64,000 nucleotides of DNA. Source: Prevotella sp. GTDB taxonomy: Bacteria; Bacteroidota; Bacteroidia; Bacteroidales; Bacteroidaceae. Within the stretch, counting starts at the first letter, position 1, and every line of letters starts with the position of its first letter. The notes under the pieces were generated by a model. It was given only the letters and a program-made list of their open reading frames with translations, had not been told where the DNA came from and did no database searches. The DNA lies in assembly GCA_017557405.1 (NCBI GenBank), contig JAFYYV010000039.1, positions 53,844 to 117,843 of the forward strand, read 5' to 3'. Made by a program: the position numbers and the translations under genes. Of this stretch, positions 26,732 through 34,919 are shown one piece after another.

Positions 26732-27423
26732 AAGATGTGCCCCTCGAGCTGAAAGGAACACAGGGCATCTTCCGCAACGACATTCCCGAGGCCGAAATCA
26801 TCGGAACGGCAGAGAACGAACAAGCCTATTGGCGATTGCTCAAACAACAAGTGCCCGACCTCGTGTTGCTCGACCTTGGATTGGCTGGCTCCACAACGGT
26901 GGGCGTCGAGATCTGCCGCCACACCAAGGAGAGTCATCCTCATGTGAAGGTTCTCATCTTCACCGGCGAGATACTGAACGAGAAACTGTGGGTAGACGTG
27001 CTCGACGCTGGTTGCGATGGCATCATCCTCAAGAGCGGCGAACTGCTCACACGCGGCGATGTCTCGAGTGTGATGGATGGAAAGAAGATGGTGTTCAACG
27101 AGCCCATCCTCGAGAAGATTGTCGAGCGTTTCAAACGTAGTGTCACAGGTCAGATTCTTCGTCAGGAGGCCGTCATCAACTACGAGATCGACGAGTACGA
27201 CGAGCGTTTCCTGCGCCATCTGGCACTTGGCTACACCAAAGAGCAAATCACCAACCTGCGCGGTATGCCCTTCGGCGTCAAGAGTCTTGAAAAACGCCAG
27301 AACGAACTGGTACAGAAGCTGTTCCCCGAGGGCACAGGAGGCGTGAATGCCACCCGTCTGGTGGTTCGTGCCTTGGAGTTGCGTATCCTTGACATCGACA
27401 ACCTGCGTCCCGACGATGATTGA
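26704..27423 (+). CDS. response regulator with LuxR-like C-terminal domain
   Basis: The 239-residue protein starts with a receiver domain (1-125): FKVIIVEDVPLE supplies the acidic pocket, VLLDLGLAG (about 56) the phospho-acceptor Asp, and VLIFTGE the Thr switch. The C-terminal part (about 155-230), DERFLRHLALGYTKEQITNL, looks like a LuxR/NarL-type helix-turn-helix. Its gene overlaps the kinase gene, so the two are a cognate pair. Targets are unknown; autoregulation or control of the following 5-TM gene is possible. Confidence 0.85.
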   Translation: MEQFKVIIVEDVPLELKGTQGIFRNDIPEAEIIGTAENEQAYWRLLKQQVPDLVLLDLGLAGSTTVGVEICRHTKESHPHVKVLIFTGEILNEKLWVDVLDAGCDGIILKSGELLTRGDVSSVMDGKKMVFNEPILEKIVERFKRSVTGQILRQEAVINYEIDEYDERFLRHLALGYTKEQITNLRGMPFGVKSLEKRQNELVQKLFPEGTGGVNATRLVVRALELRILDIDNLRPDDD

Positions 27424-28060
27424 CCGTTCGCGTAGCTTCTCCTATGTCGCCTTGACACTCATTGTGGCACAAGTGGCGCTCTTTCTGGTTTCGTGGCTCA
27501 TCACGGCTGCCAAACCAGAGATAGCCATGCACTCGTTGCTCAGCAGCGAGGGCTTGCGTTGGTTCTTTGGCCAGTTCGTCCACAACCTCGCCACGCCCGT
27601 GTTGGTGTGGCTGTTGCTGCTCAGCGTGGCTTACGGAGTCGTCGTGTCAAGTGGATTGGGAGATGTTCTAAAAGAACAGTTTTATCGGTTGTTCAATCGA
27701 AAGAAAAGGGAATCGTTGCAACTGACCTATCGTCAACGGTTTGCCTTGCGGGCGGTGTTGCTCGAATTGTGCTTGGTCATCGTGGTCATGCTGTTGCTCA
27801 CGGCTGTCCCTCATGCCGTATTGCTTAGTGTAACAGGGCAATTGTTCCCAAGTAGTTTCTCCTCCAGCATCGTGGCTGTTGTGGCATTCGCTTTCTGCGT
27901 CTTCGGTGTCACCTATGGTGTGATGGGAGGCCGCTTCCATTCCCTTCCCGAGGTGTTCCGCTCGCTCTATGTGGGCATCGGGCGCACAGCACCCCTATGG
28001 CTGCTTTATATCTTGGCAGCCGAATTATACTATTCCATTCGATTTGTATTTATGATTTGA
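27416..28060 (+). CDS. five-helix membrane protein linked to the two-component system
   Basis: From the ATG at 27416 (8 bp inside the regulator gene) the product is 214 residues with about five hydrophobic helices near 12-33, 58-82, 110-135, 150-172 and 190-212. LLSSEGLRWFFGQFVHN distantly recalls AbgT-type transporters, but the protein is less than half their length and I would not assign transport. Overlap with the regulator suggests it is an output or accessory sensor of that system. Confidence 0.65.
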   Translation: MIDRSRSFSYVALTLIVAQVALFLVSWLITAAKPEIAMHSLLSSEGLRWFFGQFVHNLATPVLVWLLLLSVAYGVVVSSGLGDVLKEQFYRLFNRKKRESLQLTYRQRFALRAVLLELCLVIVVMLLLTAVPHAVLLSVTGQLFPSSFSSSIVAVVAFAFCVFGVTYGVMGGRFHSLPEVFRSLYVGIGRTAPLWLLYILAAELYYSIRFVFMI

Positions 28061-28105
28061 AGCAAGCGATTTAAGAAAAATCCCCCACCCGATGAGCTCA
28101 ACGCG

Positions 28106-29893
28106 TTAGATCTCGCTCAGTTCCAACCATCGCATGGTCTTCTCGTCGAGTTCATCCTTCAATTGGGGTAGCCGCTTGCTTTTTTCGGTCAGCTCGTCAA
28201 TTGAAAGCGTTCCACTACAGAGCGCCTCCTCAATGGCTTTCTGCTCGGCTTCCAAGGCGGCGATGTCAATTTCCAATTGTTCAAATTCGCGTTTCTCCTT
28301 GTAGGTCATCTTGCGGCGCGTCTCTCCTTGCTCCCTTTTGGGGTTCTGGTCTTTGTTAGCTTTCGATTCCTTCGTGCTCTTCGTCCCCTCCCCTTTCTCT
28401 TGCGGTTGCAACGACAACCACTCACGATATTGGCTGTAGTTGCCTGGGAAGTCCTGGATAACGCCATAGCCCTTGAATACGAGCAGATGGTCCACCACCT
28501 TATCAGTAAAATAACGGTCGTGGCTCACCACAATCACACATCCAGGGAAGTCCTGCAGATATTCCTCCAACACCTGCAACGTCTGGATATCGAGGTCGTT
28601 CGTGGGCTCGTCGAGCACCAGGAAGTTAGGACTCTTCATCAAAACGGTGCATAGATAGAGCTTCCGCTTTTCACCACCGCTCAGCTTATATACATAGTTG
28701 TGTTGCTGCTCGGGCGTGAACATGAAGTATTGCAGGAACTGAGAGGCACTCAGATGGCGACCACTACCCAAATCCACATACTCGGCAATGTCGCGCACCA
28801 CGTCAATCACCTTCTGGTCTTCACGGAATTTCAAACCCTCCTGCGAGAAATAGCCGAACTTCACCGTCTCGCCGATGTCGAACTTTCCGCTATCAGGTTG
28901 CTCTAATCCCAGCAACAGTTTGATGAACGTTGACTTTCCCGTTCCGTTGCTTCCCACAACGCCCATCTTCTCGAAGCGGGCGAAGTTGTAATAGAAATCC
29001 TTCAGGATGGTCACCTGATCAAAAGCCTTCGAGACATATTGGCACTCGAAAATCTTCGAACCGATATACACATTCGAGGCCTTCAGGCGAATCTGCCGTT
29101 CCTCAATGCGTTGCTTCGCCACGCGCTCCAATTCATAGAAAGCCTCCTCACGATAGCGAGCCTTGTGTCCACGAGCCTGTGGCATACGGCGCATCCACTC
29201 CAGCTCCGTGCGATAGAGGTTGTTTGCCCTTGCCACCTCAGCCCTCAGGTTGTCCATGCGCTGCTGGCGTTTCTCCAGATAATAGGCATAGTTGCCACGA
29301 TAGGTGTAGATGCGTTGGTTGTCGAGCTCCAGAATCAGGTTGCACACACGGTCCAAGAAGAAACGGTCGTGGGTGACCATCAGCAACGTCTTGTTGCCCC
29401 TGCCCAACCATCCTTCCAACCACTCAATCATCTCCAAATCCAGATGGTTTGTAGGCTCGTCAAGAATCAGGAAATCGGGCTCGGTAATCAACACGTTGGC
29501 CAATGCCACACGTTTCTGCTGACCACCACTCAACTGCCCCATTGGTTGGTCAAGGTTCTTGATTTTCAGTTGGGTCAATATCTGCTTGGCACGCAACACG
29601 CGCTCGGGGTCGCCCTGATGGTTGAAACAGGCGTCGAGCACCGATTCGTTGGGGTCGAACTGGGGCGATTGCTCCAGATAACCCGTCTTCAGGTCGCGCC
29701 GATAGATGATGCTACCCTTGTCATAGCCCTCCTTGCCCGTCAGAATCGACAACAACGTTGATTTCCCAGTGCCATTTTGGGCAATGAGTCCCACACGCTG
29801 TCCTTCGGCTATCGAAAACGAGATGTCCTCGAACAACACTTGCGCGCCGAACGACTTCGTTAGATTCTGTACATCAACAAATGGATTGGCCAT
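28106..29893 (-). CDS. ABC-F family ATPase (Uup-like)
   Basis: The 595-residue cytoplasmic protein has two ABC domains: Walker A GLIAQNGTGKSTLL (about 34-47) and VVGSNGTGKSTFIK (about 315), signatures LSGGQQKR and LSGGEKRK, and Walker B ILDEPTNHLD and VLDEPTNDLD. The linker (about 200-260) joins them, and a charged coiled C-terminal extension (about 500-595) is present as in Uup. It has no membrane part. ABC-F proteins act on the ribosome, and Uup binds DNA or ribosomes. Which subfamily, and any link to antibiotic protection, is unclear. Confidence 0.9.
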   Translation of the reverse strand: MANPFVDVQNLTKSFGAQVLFEDISFSIAEGQRVGLIAQNGTGKSTLLSILTGKEGYDKGSIIYRRDLKTGYLEQSPQFDPNESVLDACFNHQGDPERVLRAKQILTQLKIKNLDQPMGQLSGGQQKRVALANVLITEPDFLILDEPTNHLDLEMIEWLEGWLGRGNKTLLMVTHDRFFLDRVCNLILELDNQRIYTYRGNYAYYLEKRQQRMDNLRAEVARANNLYRTELEWMRRMPQARGHKARYREEAFYELERVAKQRIEERQIRLKASNVYIGSKIFECQYVSKAFDQVTILKDFYYNFARFEKMGVVGSNGTGKSTFIKLLLGLEQPDSGKFDIGETVKFGYFSQEGLKFREDQKVIDVVRDIAEYVDLGSGRHLSASQFLQYFMFTPEQQHNYVYKLSGGEKRKLYLCTVLMKSPNFLVLDEPTNDLDIQTLQVLEEYLQDFPGCVIVVSHDRYFTDKVVDHLLVFKGYGVIQDFPGNYSQYREWLSLQPQEKGEGTKSTKESKANKDQNPKREQGETRRKMTYKEKREFEQLEIDIAALEAEQKAIEEALCSGTLSIDELTEKSKRLPQLKDELDEKTMRWLELSEI

Positions 29894-29896
29894 GGA

Positions 29897-29957
29897 ACAA
29901 TTTACAATTGGACAATTTACGATTTACAATTTATTTGACTATTTCACAATTGGATGG
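29897..29957. repeat. AT-rich short tandem leader repeat
   Basis: Repeated ACAATTT/ACAATTGG/ACGATTT units of 7-8 bp lie directly upstream of the ABC-F start on its leader side. They belong to the same class as 17005 and 37545. Confidence 0.6.
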
Positions 29958-30002
29958 GCTATTGGCCCTTTAAAGCCCATTCACTCCCCTTTACGCCCTT
30001 TA

Positions 30003-30035
30003 GGCTCCCCTCTCTTTGGGAGAGGGGTCAGGGGA
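30003..30035. repeat. GC-rich palindrome between ABC-F and engB
   Basis: CCCCTCTC-TTT-GGGAGAGGGG forms a tight hairpin (about 30007-30027) followed by TCAGGGGAAAGGC. It resembles the right arm of the repeat at 12424-12460 and could end the engB transcript. Confidence 0.65.
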
Positions 30036-30055
30036 AAGGCTACGGGTAGGCGAGT

Positions 30056-30661
30056 TTACTCGGGAATGAGGCTCTTATTTATTTCCTCTATATACCCCAA
30101 CACCTCATCGCGCCCGGTACCCTGTTCAGCACTCGTCACGAAGTAAGGGGGCAGTTCCTCCCAAGTATCGTGCAACTTGTCCATCCACGCCTTCACGTTC
30201 TGCTGCGCCTTCGTCTTGCTCAGCTTGTCGGCCTTCGTGAACACGATGCAGAAAGGAATGCCGCTCTGCCCCAGCCAATCCACAAACTCGCGGTCAATGG
30301 CCTGCTGGTCGTGGCGGATGTCAATCAGAACGAACACGTTCACCAACTGCTCGCGTTGCAGCAGATACCCACGGATCATGTTGTCCAACTTCTGCCGCTC
30401 CGTCTTCGAGCGCTTGGCGAAACCATAGCCAGGCAGGTCCACCAGATACCACTCGTTGTTGATGATGAAGTGGTTGATGAGCATCGTCTTGCCCGGCATC
30501 GCAGAGGTCTTGGCCAATCCCTTGTGGTTGCAGAGCATGTTGATAAGGCTCGATTTTCCCACGTTCGAGCGGCCAATGAACGCAAACTCCGCCTTCGTGT
30601 CCTGCGGGCACTGCCCCACACTCGGCGTCGATATCACAAATGCAGATTTCTTGATTTCCAT
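30056..30661 (-). CDS. engB: ribosome biogenesis GTPase YihA/YsxC (EngB)
   Basis: EngB is a GTPase needed for large-subunit assembly. From the ATG at 30661 the protein is 201 residues, the usual size. G1 is [16 protein letters not shown] (about 31-46), G3 is [13 protein letters not shown] (about 75), G4 is FTKADKLSK (about 143) and G5 is VTSAEQGTG near 180. The frame is open upstream to 30850, but there the sequence is not family-like and the promoter at 30686-30715 lies inside it, so the ATG at 30661 is the start. Confidence 0.94.
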   Translation of the reverse strand: MEIKKSAFVISTPSVGQCPQDTKAEFAFIGRSNVGKSSLINMLCNHKGLAKTSAMPGKTMLINHFIINNEWYLVDLPGYGFAKRSKTERQKLDNMIRGYLLQREQLVNVFVLIDIRHDQQAIDREFVDWLGQSGIPFCIVFTKADKLSKTKAQQNVKAWMDKLHDTWEELPPYFVTSAEQGTGRDEVLGYIEEINKSLIPE

Positions 30662-30685
30662 GACGTCATTCTTTTCTTCGGGTGA

Positions 30686-30715
30686 CAAAGGTACGAATAA
30701 GAGAGAACAATACAA
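30686..30715 (-). promoter_or_regulatory. promoter of engB
   Basis: On the minus strand TTG (30713-30715), 19 bp, then TACCTTTG (30686-30693). It gives a leader of about 20 nt before the ATG at 30661. Confidence 0.7.
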
Positions 30716-30883
30716 AACAAAAAGGAGTTTTTTTGTTTTTATTGTCGAACGAGAGTACCTTCGGCGAAGCCAATGATAGTGAAAACCGAGCACAATGCCA
30801 AATATATTTATTTGTTTTTCACTTTTGCTCTCACCTGAAGCTTGCTTCAAAGGTTGGGAGCAGAAGGGAAAAAAGCCAAAATG

Positions 30884-30957
30884 TCAACTCCTTCAGGAAA
30901 ATGGCTGTCAACCACATCAGGAAAAGGAACAAAAAAACGTCAACCAAAAGCAGGAAA
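30884..30957. repeat. three GTCAAC...CAGGAAAA units upstream of element copy 2
   Basis: Units begin at 30884, 30908 and 30940, each GTCAAC followed 4-5 nt later by CAGGAAAA. Copy 1 has one such unit (14299-14317) at the same place, so these belong to the element's left flank. Confidence 0.6.
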
Positions 30958-30968
30958 AGACAAGAAAA

Positions 30969-31184
30969 TGTTACATTGTTACATTGTTACATTGTTACAA
31001 TAAGGTGGTTTCGAGTTTCCGAGATGAAATTTGAGTTTTAAATTGGCAAATATAATGGGTAAAAATTTATGGAGTATAATAATGGTATATTTATTATAAT
31101 ATATTATATTATAATAACCTATAGGAGAGGGATGCACTCTGCACATGCGGAAGGTGCTTAATGTAACAATGTAACAATGTAACA
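30969..31184. repeat. structured intergenic element, copy 2 (8-bp terminal arrays)
   Basis: The left end is four TGTTACAT units (30969-31000, last one TGTTACAA). The right end is three ATGTAACA units (31160-31184), their reverse complement. Inside are AAGGTGGTTTC, a 12-bp perfect AT hairpin (31091-31117), CCTATAGG (31118-31125), GAGAGGG and CGGAAGGTGCTTAATG. Order, orientation and spacing equal copy 1 (14319-14540). Confidence 0.8.
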
Positions 31185-31202
31185 AAATGCACTTCCGCCT
31201 CT

Positions 31203-31290
31203 GTCAAAGACCACATGTGATGGTGTCAAAGCTATGCAATGGGGAGGTCAAAGCTATGGAATGAGCGGGTTAAAGCTATGGAATGACAAC
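31203..31290. repeat. 22-bp tandem array, locus D (four units)
   Basis: Units start at 31203, 31225, 31247 and 31269. Three have GTCAAAGCTATGGAATG-type cores (the reverse complement of locus A); the first has CAAAGACCACATGTGATGG, the ACATGT type. It lies 7 bp beyond the GH25 stop. Confidence 0.88.
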
Positions 31291-31297
31291 GTTGACT

Positions 31298-32119
31298 CTA
31301 ATCCTCTTTGATGGTCATTTTCTTGAGGTCGTAGAAGGAGCCGTTGTAGATGTTGAAATCGACATATCCCTTGATGCCGGGAAGGCGGCCTGCATCGGTG
31401 TGCTGCCAGAACTTCCATTCGCCTTTGTAGTCGAGCGTGTCGACATAATAATGGGCTATCCAATAGGGATAGTCGTCGAAGACGGGGGCGCTGAGATATT
31501 GCTGTTTGAATTTATAATAGGTGTAGATGATGGGCTTCACATGATAACGGTCTTCGACGATGTGAAGCCAGGTGAGGACATCGCGCTGGAAGTCTTCGAT
31601 GGAACGCTCCTGAGGCTTGTGCTCGATGTCGAGTACGGGAGGCAGGTCGCCCTCTTCCAAACGCACTTGCTTGAGGAAATAATAGGCTTGCTCACGAGCT
31701 GTCGACTTGTTGCTCCAGAAGTGGTAGGCGCCTCGCACGAGTCCGTATTCACGAGCCTGATGGAAGTTCTCCTTGAAGTTCTCGTCGAGCTCTGTGGAGC
31801 CTTCGGTCGACTTCACAATGACAAAGCGCAAGGGGCAGCCTTCAATCATTCCGTTGCGTAGCTTCTCCCAATCGATGGTGCCTTGATAGTGGGAGATGTC
31901 GATGCCATGAATCTCGTAGCCGTCGGGATAGGTTGGGTCGCCATAGAGGGCGCGCCAACGGAAGCCTGTGGGGCTGACGAAGAAATAATAAAACACCCAA
32001 ACATAGACGGCGGCTATGGCCAGTCCTCCCAACCACCACGCACCATGCGGATGTTTGCGGAAAAAACGGGAAGGTGATTTACGATTGGACAATTTACGAT
32101 TGGACGATTGGTTAGGCAA
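31298..32119 (-). CDS. GH25 family lysozyme-like muramidase, membrane-anchored
   Basis: The 273-residue protein has a basic N-terminus, one TM helix (about 28-48) and a GH25 domain (about 65-265). HGIDISHYQGTIDW carries the N-terminal catalytic Asp, GAYHFW follows, and PPVLDIEHKP carries the second acidic pair (D/E). The family cleaves peptidoglycan between MurNAc and GlcNAc. The N-terminal SNRKLSNRKS is encoded by the same short AT repeat (ACGATTGGACAATTT) seen in leaders, so the true start may be internal. Confidence 0.86.
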   Translation of the reverse strand: MPNQSSNRKLSNRKSPSRFFRKHPHGAWWLGGLAIAAVYVWVFYYFFVSPTGFRWRALYGDPTYPDGYEIHGIDISHYQGTIDWEKLRNGMIEGCPLRFVIVKSTEGSTELDENFKENFHQAREYGLVRGAYHFWSNKSTAREQAYYFLKQVRLEEGDLPPVLDIEHKPQERSIEDFQRDVLTWLHIVEDRYHVKPIIYTYYKFKQQYLSAPVFDDYPYWIAHYYVDTLDYKGEWKFWQHTDAGRLPGIKGYVDFNIYNGSFYDLKKMTIKED

Positions 32120-32216
32120 TGGAAAGATTTAAAGCGATTTACTAAGGTCGAGTAGATTTAAATCGAAATGATGGGTGATGGCAAACACCTAAAAAAGCCA
32201 CCACCCATCAAAGAGA

Positions 32217-33863
32217 TTATTGCTTGCCCTGTTCGAGCATCAGCGTGCGGGTGGCACGATCAGCAACGGAAGAGGGACCCCAATACTGAATAGGACCAGG
32301 ATAGACGAAGCAAGTCTCACGAGCCCACTCATCGCGATGTTCAACGAACTTCTTGAAGGGTGCGCCATCGAGCTCCACAAGAGCCTTGCGGATGACGGGC
32401 TTCATCTCACCATTACGGCGTTCCATGTTCATCATCATCGTGATGGGCACACCACCAGCAATCCAGTTGTCGGTACCGTCGGTTGTGTGTTTCACGATGG
32501 CCATATAACCGGTCTTGCCATTGGCAATGAGCTGAGAAGCACTCACACCCAAAGCGTAGCAATAGTCGGCGTCGAAGTTGGAGGGAGCTGCGCAGCGGCC
32601 TTCGTATCCGAAGAAGTGGTGCTGTGTGGCGAACTTGCCCACGAACTTGCCTTCCTTCTTCCACTCAGCCAACTTGGCATCGACCATCTCAGAGAGCAGC
32701 TTCTCGGTCTCAATGAGGCTGACCTGCACGTTTCCGTGAGGATCGCGGTCGAGTGAGAGCTGGCGAGCCACACCCTCGGGCAGAGTGGCGAAAGTCTCGG
32801 CATTCTCCTTGCTCAGGTGAGCGAGGATATACTCGCGCTGTGCCTTCTTGTCGAGGTCTTTGTAGTCGTTTCCATGAGCAGCCAACAGATCGTTGAGCTC
32901 GTCGATGAGACGGCCGATGGCAGGAACGAACTCGATGAGTCCCTCGGGGATGAGCACCACACCGAAGTTGTTGCCGTCCTCGGCACGCTTGGCCACCACG
33001 TCGGCGATATATTCAACGATGTCGTTCAAAGTCTGGTCTTTTGCCTCCACTTCCTCACTGACGATGCAGATGTTGGGTTGGCAAGTGAGGGCGCACTCCA
33101 GAGCGATGTGGGAGGCAGAACGACCCATCAGCTTGATGAAGTGCCAATATTTGCGTGCGGAGTTGCAGTCGCGCTCGATGTTGCCAATCAGCTCGCCATA
33201 CACCTTCGTGGCTGTGTCGAATCCGAACGAAGTCTCGATCTGGTCGTTCTTCAGGTCGCCATCGATGGTCTTGGGGCAACCGATGACCTGCACACCGTAG
33301 TTCTTGGCAGCATAATACTCGGCCAGCACACAGGCGTTGGTATTGGAATCGTCGCCACCAATGATGACAAGAGCCTTGATGTCGAGCTCGCGGAGGATTT
33401 CGATACCCTTCTCGAACTGATCTTCCTTCTCAAGCTTCGTACGACCCGAGCCAATCATGTCGAAACCACCCGTGTTGCGATACTCGTCGATGATGTCGGA
33501 TGTAAGTTCCATGTAGTTGTGATCCACCAAGCCACCAGGGCCCAGGATGAATCCGAAGAGACGGTTCTCGGGGTTCAGACGCTTGATGCCATCGAAAATA
33601 CCGCAAATCACGTTGTGTCCACCAGGAGCCTGGCCACCACTAAGGATGACACCCACGTTCATTTTGGCATTGTTCTCGGTCTCACCAGGCACAAACTCCA
33701 CGAGCGGCATTCCATAGGTGTGGGGGAAAAGCTTCTTGATCTCCTCCTGGTCACCTACGCTTTGTGTTGGTTCACCTTCTTTCACCTTCACTGCTCCCTG
33801 AAGTCCTTTCGGCAACTTCGGCTGGTAAGCAGCTCTTTCTTTCTGCAAAAGACTTTTTTTCAT
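32217..33863 (-). CDS. pfp: diphosphate-fructose-6-phosphate 1-phosphotransferase
   Basis: It phosphorylates fructose-6-phosphate with PPi, reversibly. At 548 residues it is the long plant/Bacteroidetes type. GVILSGGQAPGGHN (about 71-84) starts the PPi site. GGDDSNTNA (about 169), with Asp where ATP enzymes have Gly, and CPKTIDGDLKN (about 197) mark PPi use; GRSASHIALECAL (about 245) and PEGL (about 309) complete the sugar site. It is monocistronic. It couples glycolysis to biosynthetic PPi, as does the pyrophosphatase at the window start. Confidence 0.93.
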   Translation of the reverse strand: MKKSLLQKERAAYQPKLPKGLQGAVKVKEGEPTQSVGDQEEIKKLFPHTYGMPLVEFVPGETENNAKMNVGVILSGGQAPGGHNVICGIFDGIKRLNPENRLFGFILGPGGLVDHNYMELTSDIIDEYRNTGGFDMIGSGRTKLEKEDQFEKGIEILRELDIKALVIIGGDDSNTNACVLAEYYAAKNYGVQVIGCPKTIDGDLKNDQIETSFGFDTATKVYGELIGNIERDCNSARKYWHFIKLMGRSASHIALECALTCQPNICIVSEEVEAKDQTLNDIVEYIADVVAKRAEDGNNFGVVLIPEGLIEFVPAIGRLIDELNDLLAAHGNDYKDLDKKAQREYILAHLSKENAETFATLPEGVARQLSLDRDPHGNVQVSLIETEKLLSEMVDAKLAEWKKEGKFVGKFATQHHFFGYEGRCAAPSNFDADYCYALGVSASQLIANGKTGYMAIVKHTTDGTDNWIAGGVPITMMMNMERRNGEMKPVIRKALVELDGAPFKKFVEHRDEWARETCFVYPGPIQYWGPSSVADRATRTLMLEQGKQ

Positions 33864-34017
33864 TTTACCTAATTAAATATTTGAAAAGTTTATAACGATA
33901 ATCCGTATCTTGAATTACAAAACGCAAAATGTGTTGCAAATTTACTCATTTTCCACGACAATATGGAAAGAAAACAAAAATAATTGTATTTTTTATATTA
34001 TTTTATCCTCAAATCGA

Positions 34018-34047
34018 TTGCGATTCCAGATTCTTTTCTTATCTTTG
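34018..34047 (+). promoter_or_regulatory. promoter of the 34-37.5 kb operon
   Basis: TTG (34018-34020), 19 bp, then TATCTTTG (34040-34047), a textbook Bacteroidetes promoter 21 bp before the ATG at 34069. Confidence 0.75.
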
Positions 34048-34068
34048 GGGGGTAAAAACGCATATATT

Positions 34069-34341
34069 ATGAACAGTAAAAAAGATTTAAAACGAGCTAT
34101 CAACTATGTTTGCAGCGACCTTTTCGCCGAGTGTGTGGCCGCCTCGCTCTATGGGGGCAAGACCGACGAGAAGAACGCAGAGGCATTGTTGACCAGCATC
34201 TTACGCATCAACAGCGACTACGTGAGACGCATCTCGCACCCCGAACCAGGTATGCCTCAGAAGAAGTATTTCAAGACGCTCATTCACGATTTCAACGAGC
34301 AGGTGTCTGAGATTATCGACCAAATCAACAACATGGGGTGA
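34069..34341 (+). CDS. conserved hypothetical protein (90 aa)
   Basis: From the ATG at 34069, set by the promoter at 34018-34047, the product is 90 residues, helical and soluble (MNSKKDLKRAINYVCSDLFA, then AASLYGG). I do not recognise a family. The stop overlaps the ATG of the acyltransferase gene by 4 bp (ATGATGA), so they are probably translated together. Confidence 0.68.
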   Translation: MNSKKDLKRAINYVCSDLFAECVAASLYGGKTDEKNAEALLTSILRINSDYVRRISHPEPGMPQKKYFKTLIHDFNEQVSEIIDQINNMG

Positions 34342-34901
34342 TGACGATGTTCGGACGATTTTGCGCGTGGCTTTTGTACAAACGCATGGGATGGACAAAA
34401 GAGGTGAGTGAACCCCATCCCGACAAATACATCATCTGCCTGGCTCCTCACACCAGCAACTGGGACTTCCTCATCGGGCAACTATACATTCATGCCGAAG
34501 GCATCAAAAGCAATTTCCTGATGAAGAAGGAGTGGTTTGTGTGGCCGCTGGGAAAGATTTTCAAGGCTATGGGGGGCATCCCCGTGTGGCGTAGCAAGCA
34601 CACCAGCATGACCGACAACCTGGCTCAGACGGCCATCGACGCCAAGTGGTTCCATCTATGCATCACCCCCGAAGGCACTCGTTCGCTGAACGCCGAATGG
34701 AAGAAGGGCTTTTATTTCATCGCCCAAAAGGCGCAAATCCCTATCCTACTCTACGGATTGGATTACGAACGGCACCACATCCAATGCACCAAGACCATCG
34801 TGCCCACGGGTGACATCGAGAATGAAATGAAGGAAATCAAACAATACTTCAAAGACTTCAAAGGAAAGCATCCCGAAAAGTTCACCATCGGGGAGGAATA
34901 A
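34338..34901 (+). CDS. 1-acyl-glycerol-3-phosphate acyltransferase-like protein
   Basis: The 187-residue protein has the PlsC signatures: APHTSNWDF (about 36-44) is the HX4D catalytic motif and ITPEGTRS (about 111-118) is the substrate-binding motif. GGIPVWRSK lies between them. It is shorter than PlsC and lacks a strong TM helix, so it is a peripheral acyltransferase of the small PlsC-like kind. The acceptor could be lysophosphatidate or another lipid. Co-transcribed with the 90-aa gene and probably with the gene after it. Confidence 0.82.
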   Translation: MMTMFGRFCAWLLYKRMGWTKEVSEPHPDKYIICLAPHTSNWDFLIGQLYIHAEGIKSNFLMKKEWFVWPLGKIFKAMGGIPVWRSKHTSMTDNLAQTAIDAKWFHLCITPEGTRSLNAEWKKGFYFIAQKAQIPILLYGLDYERHHIQCTKTIVPTGDIENEMKEIKQYFKDFKGKHPEKFTIGEE

Positions 34902-34919
34902 AAACGACGACACACGACT

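Larger units (their letters stand above)
30662..31297. other. 636-bp gene-free gap with structured element copy 2 and 22-bp array
   Basis: The gap holds the engB promoter, three GTCAAC...CAGGAAAA repeats (30884-30957), element copy 2 (30969-31184) and four 22-bp units (31203-31290). The frames read through it (such as LLHCYIVTLLHC) arise from the TGTTACAT repeats. I see no gene. Confidence 0.75.

Noticed and set aside
30662-30850. N-terminal extension of EngB
   Set aside because: The frame is open, but the promoter lies inside it and the sequence has no family likeness.
30979-31185. gene encoding LLHCYIVTL-type repeats
   Set aside because: The peptide is a translation of the TGTTACAT array inside the intergenic element.
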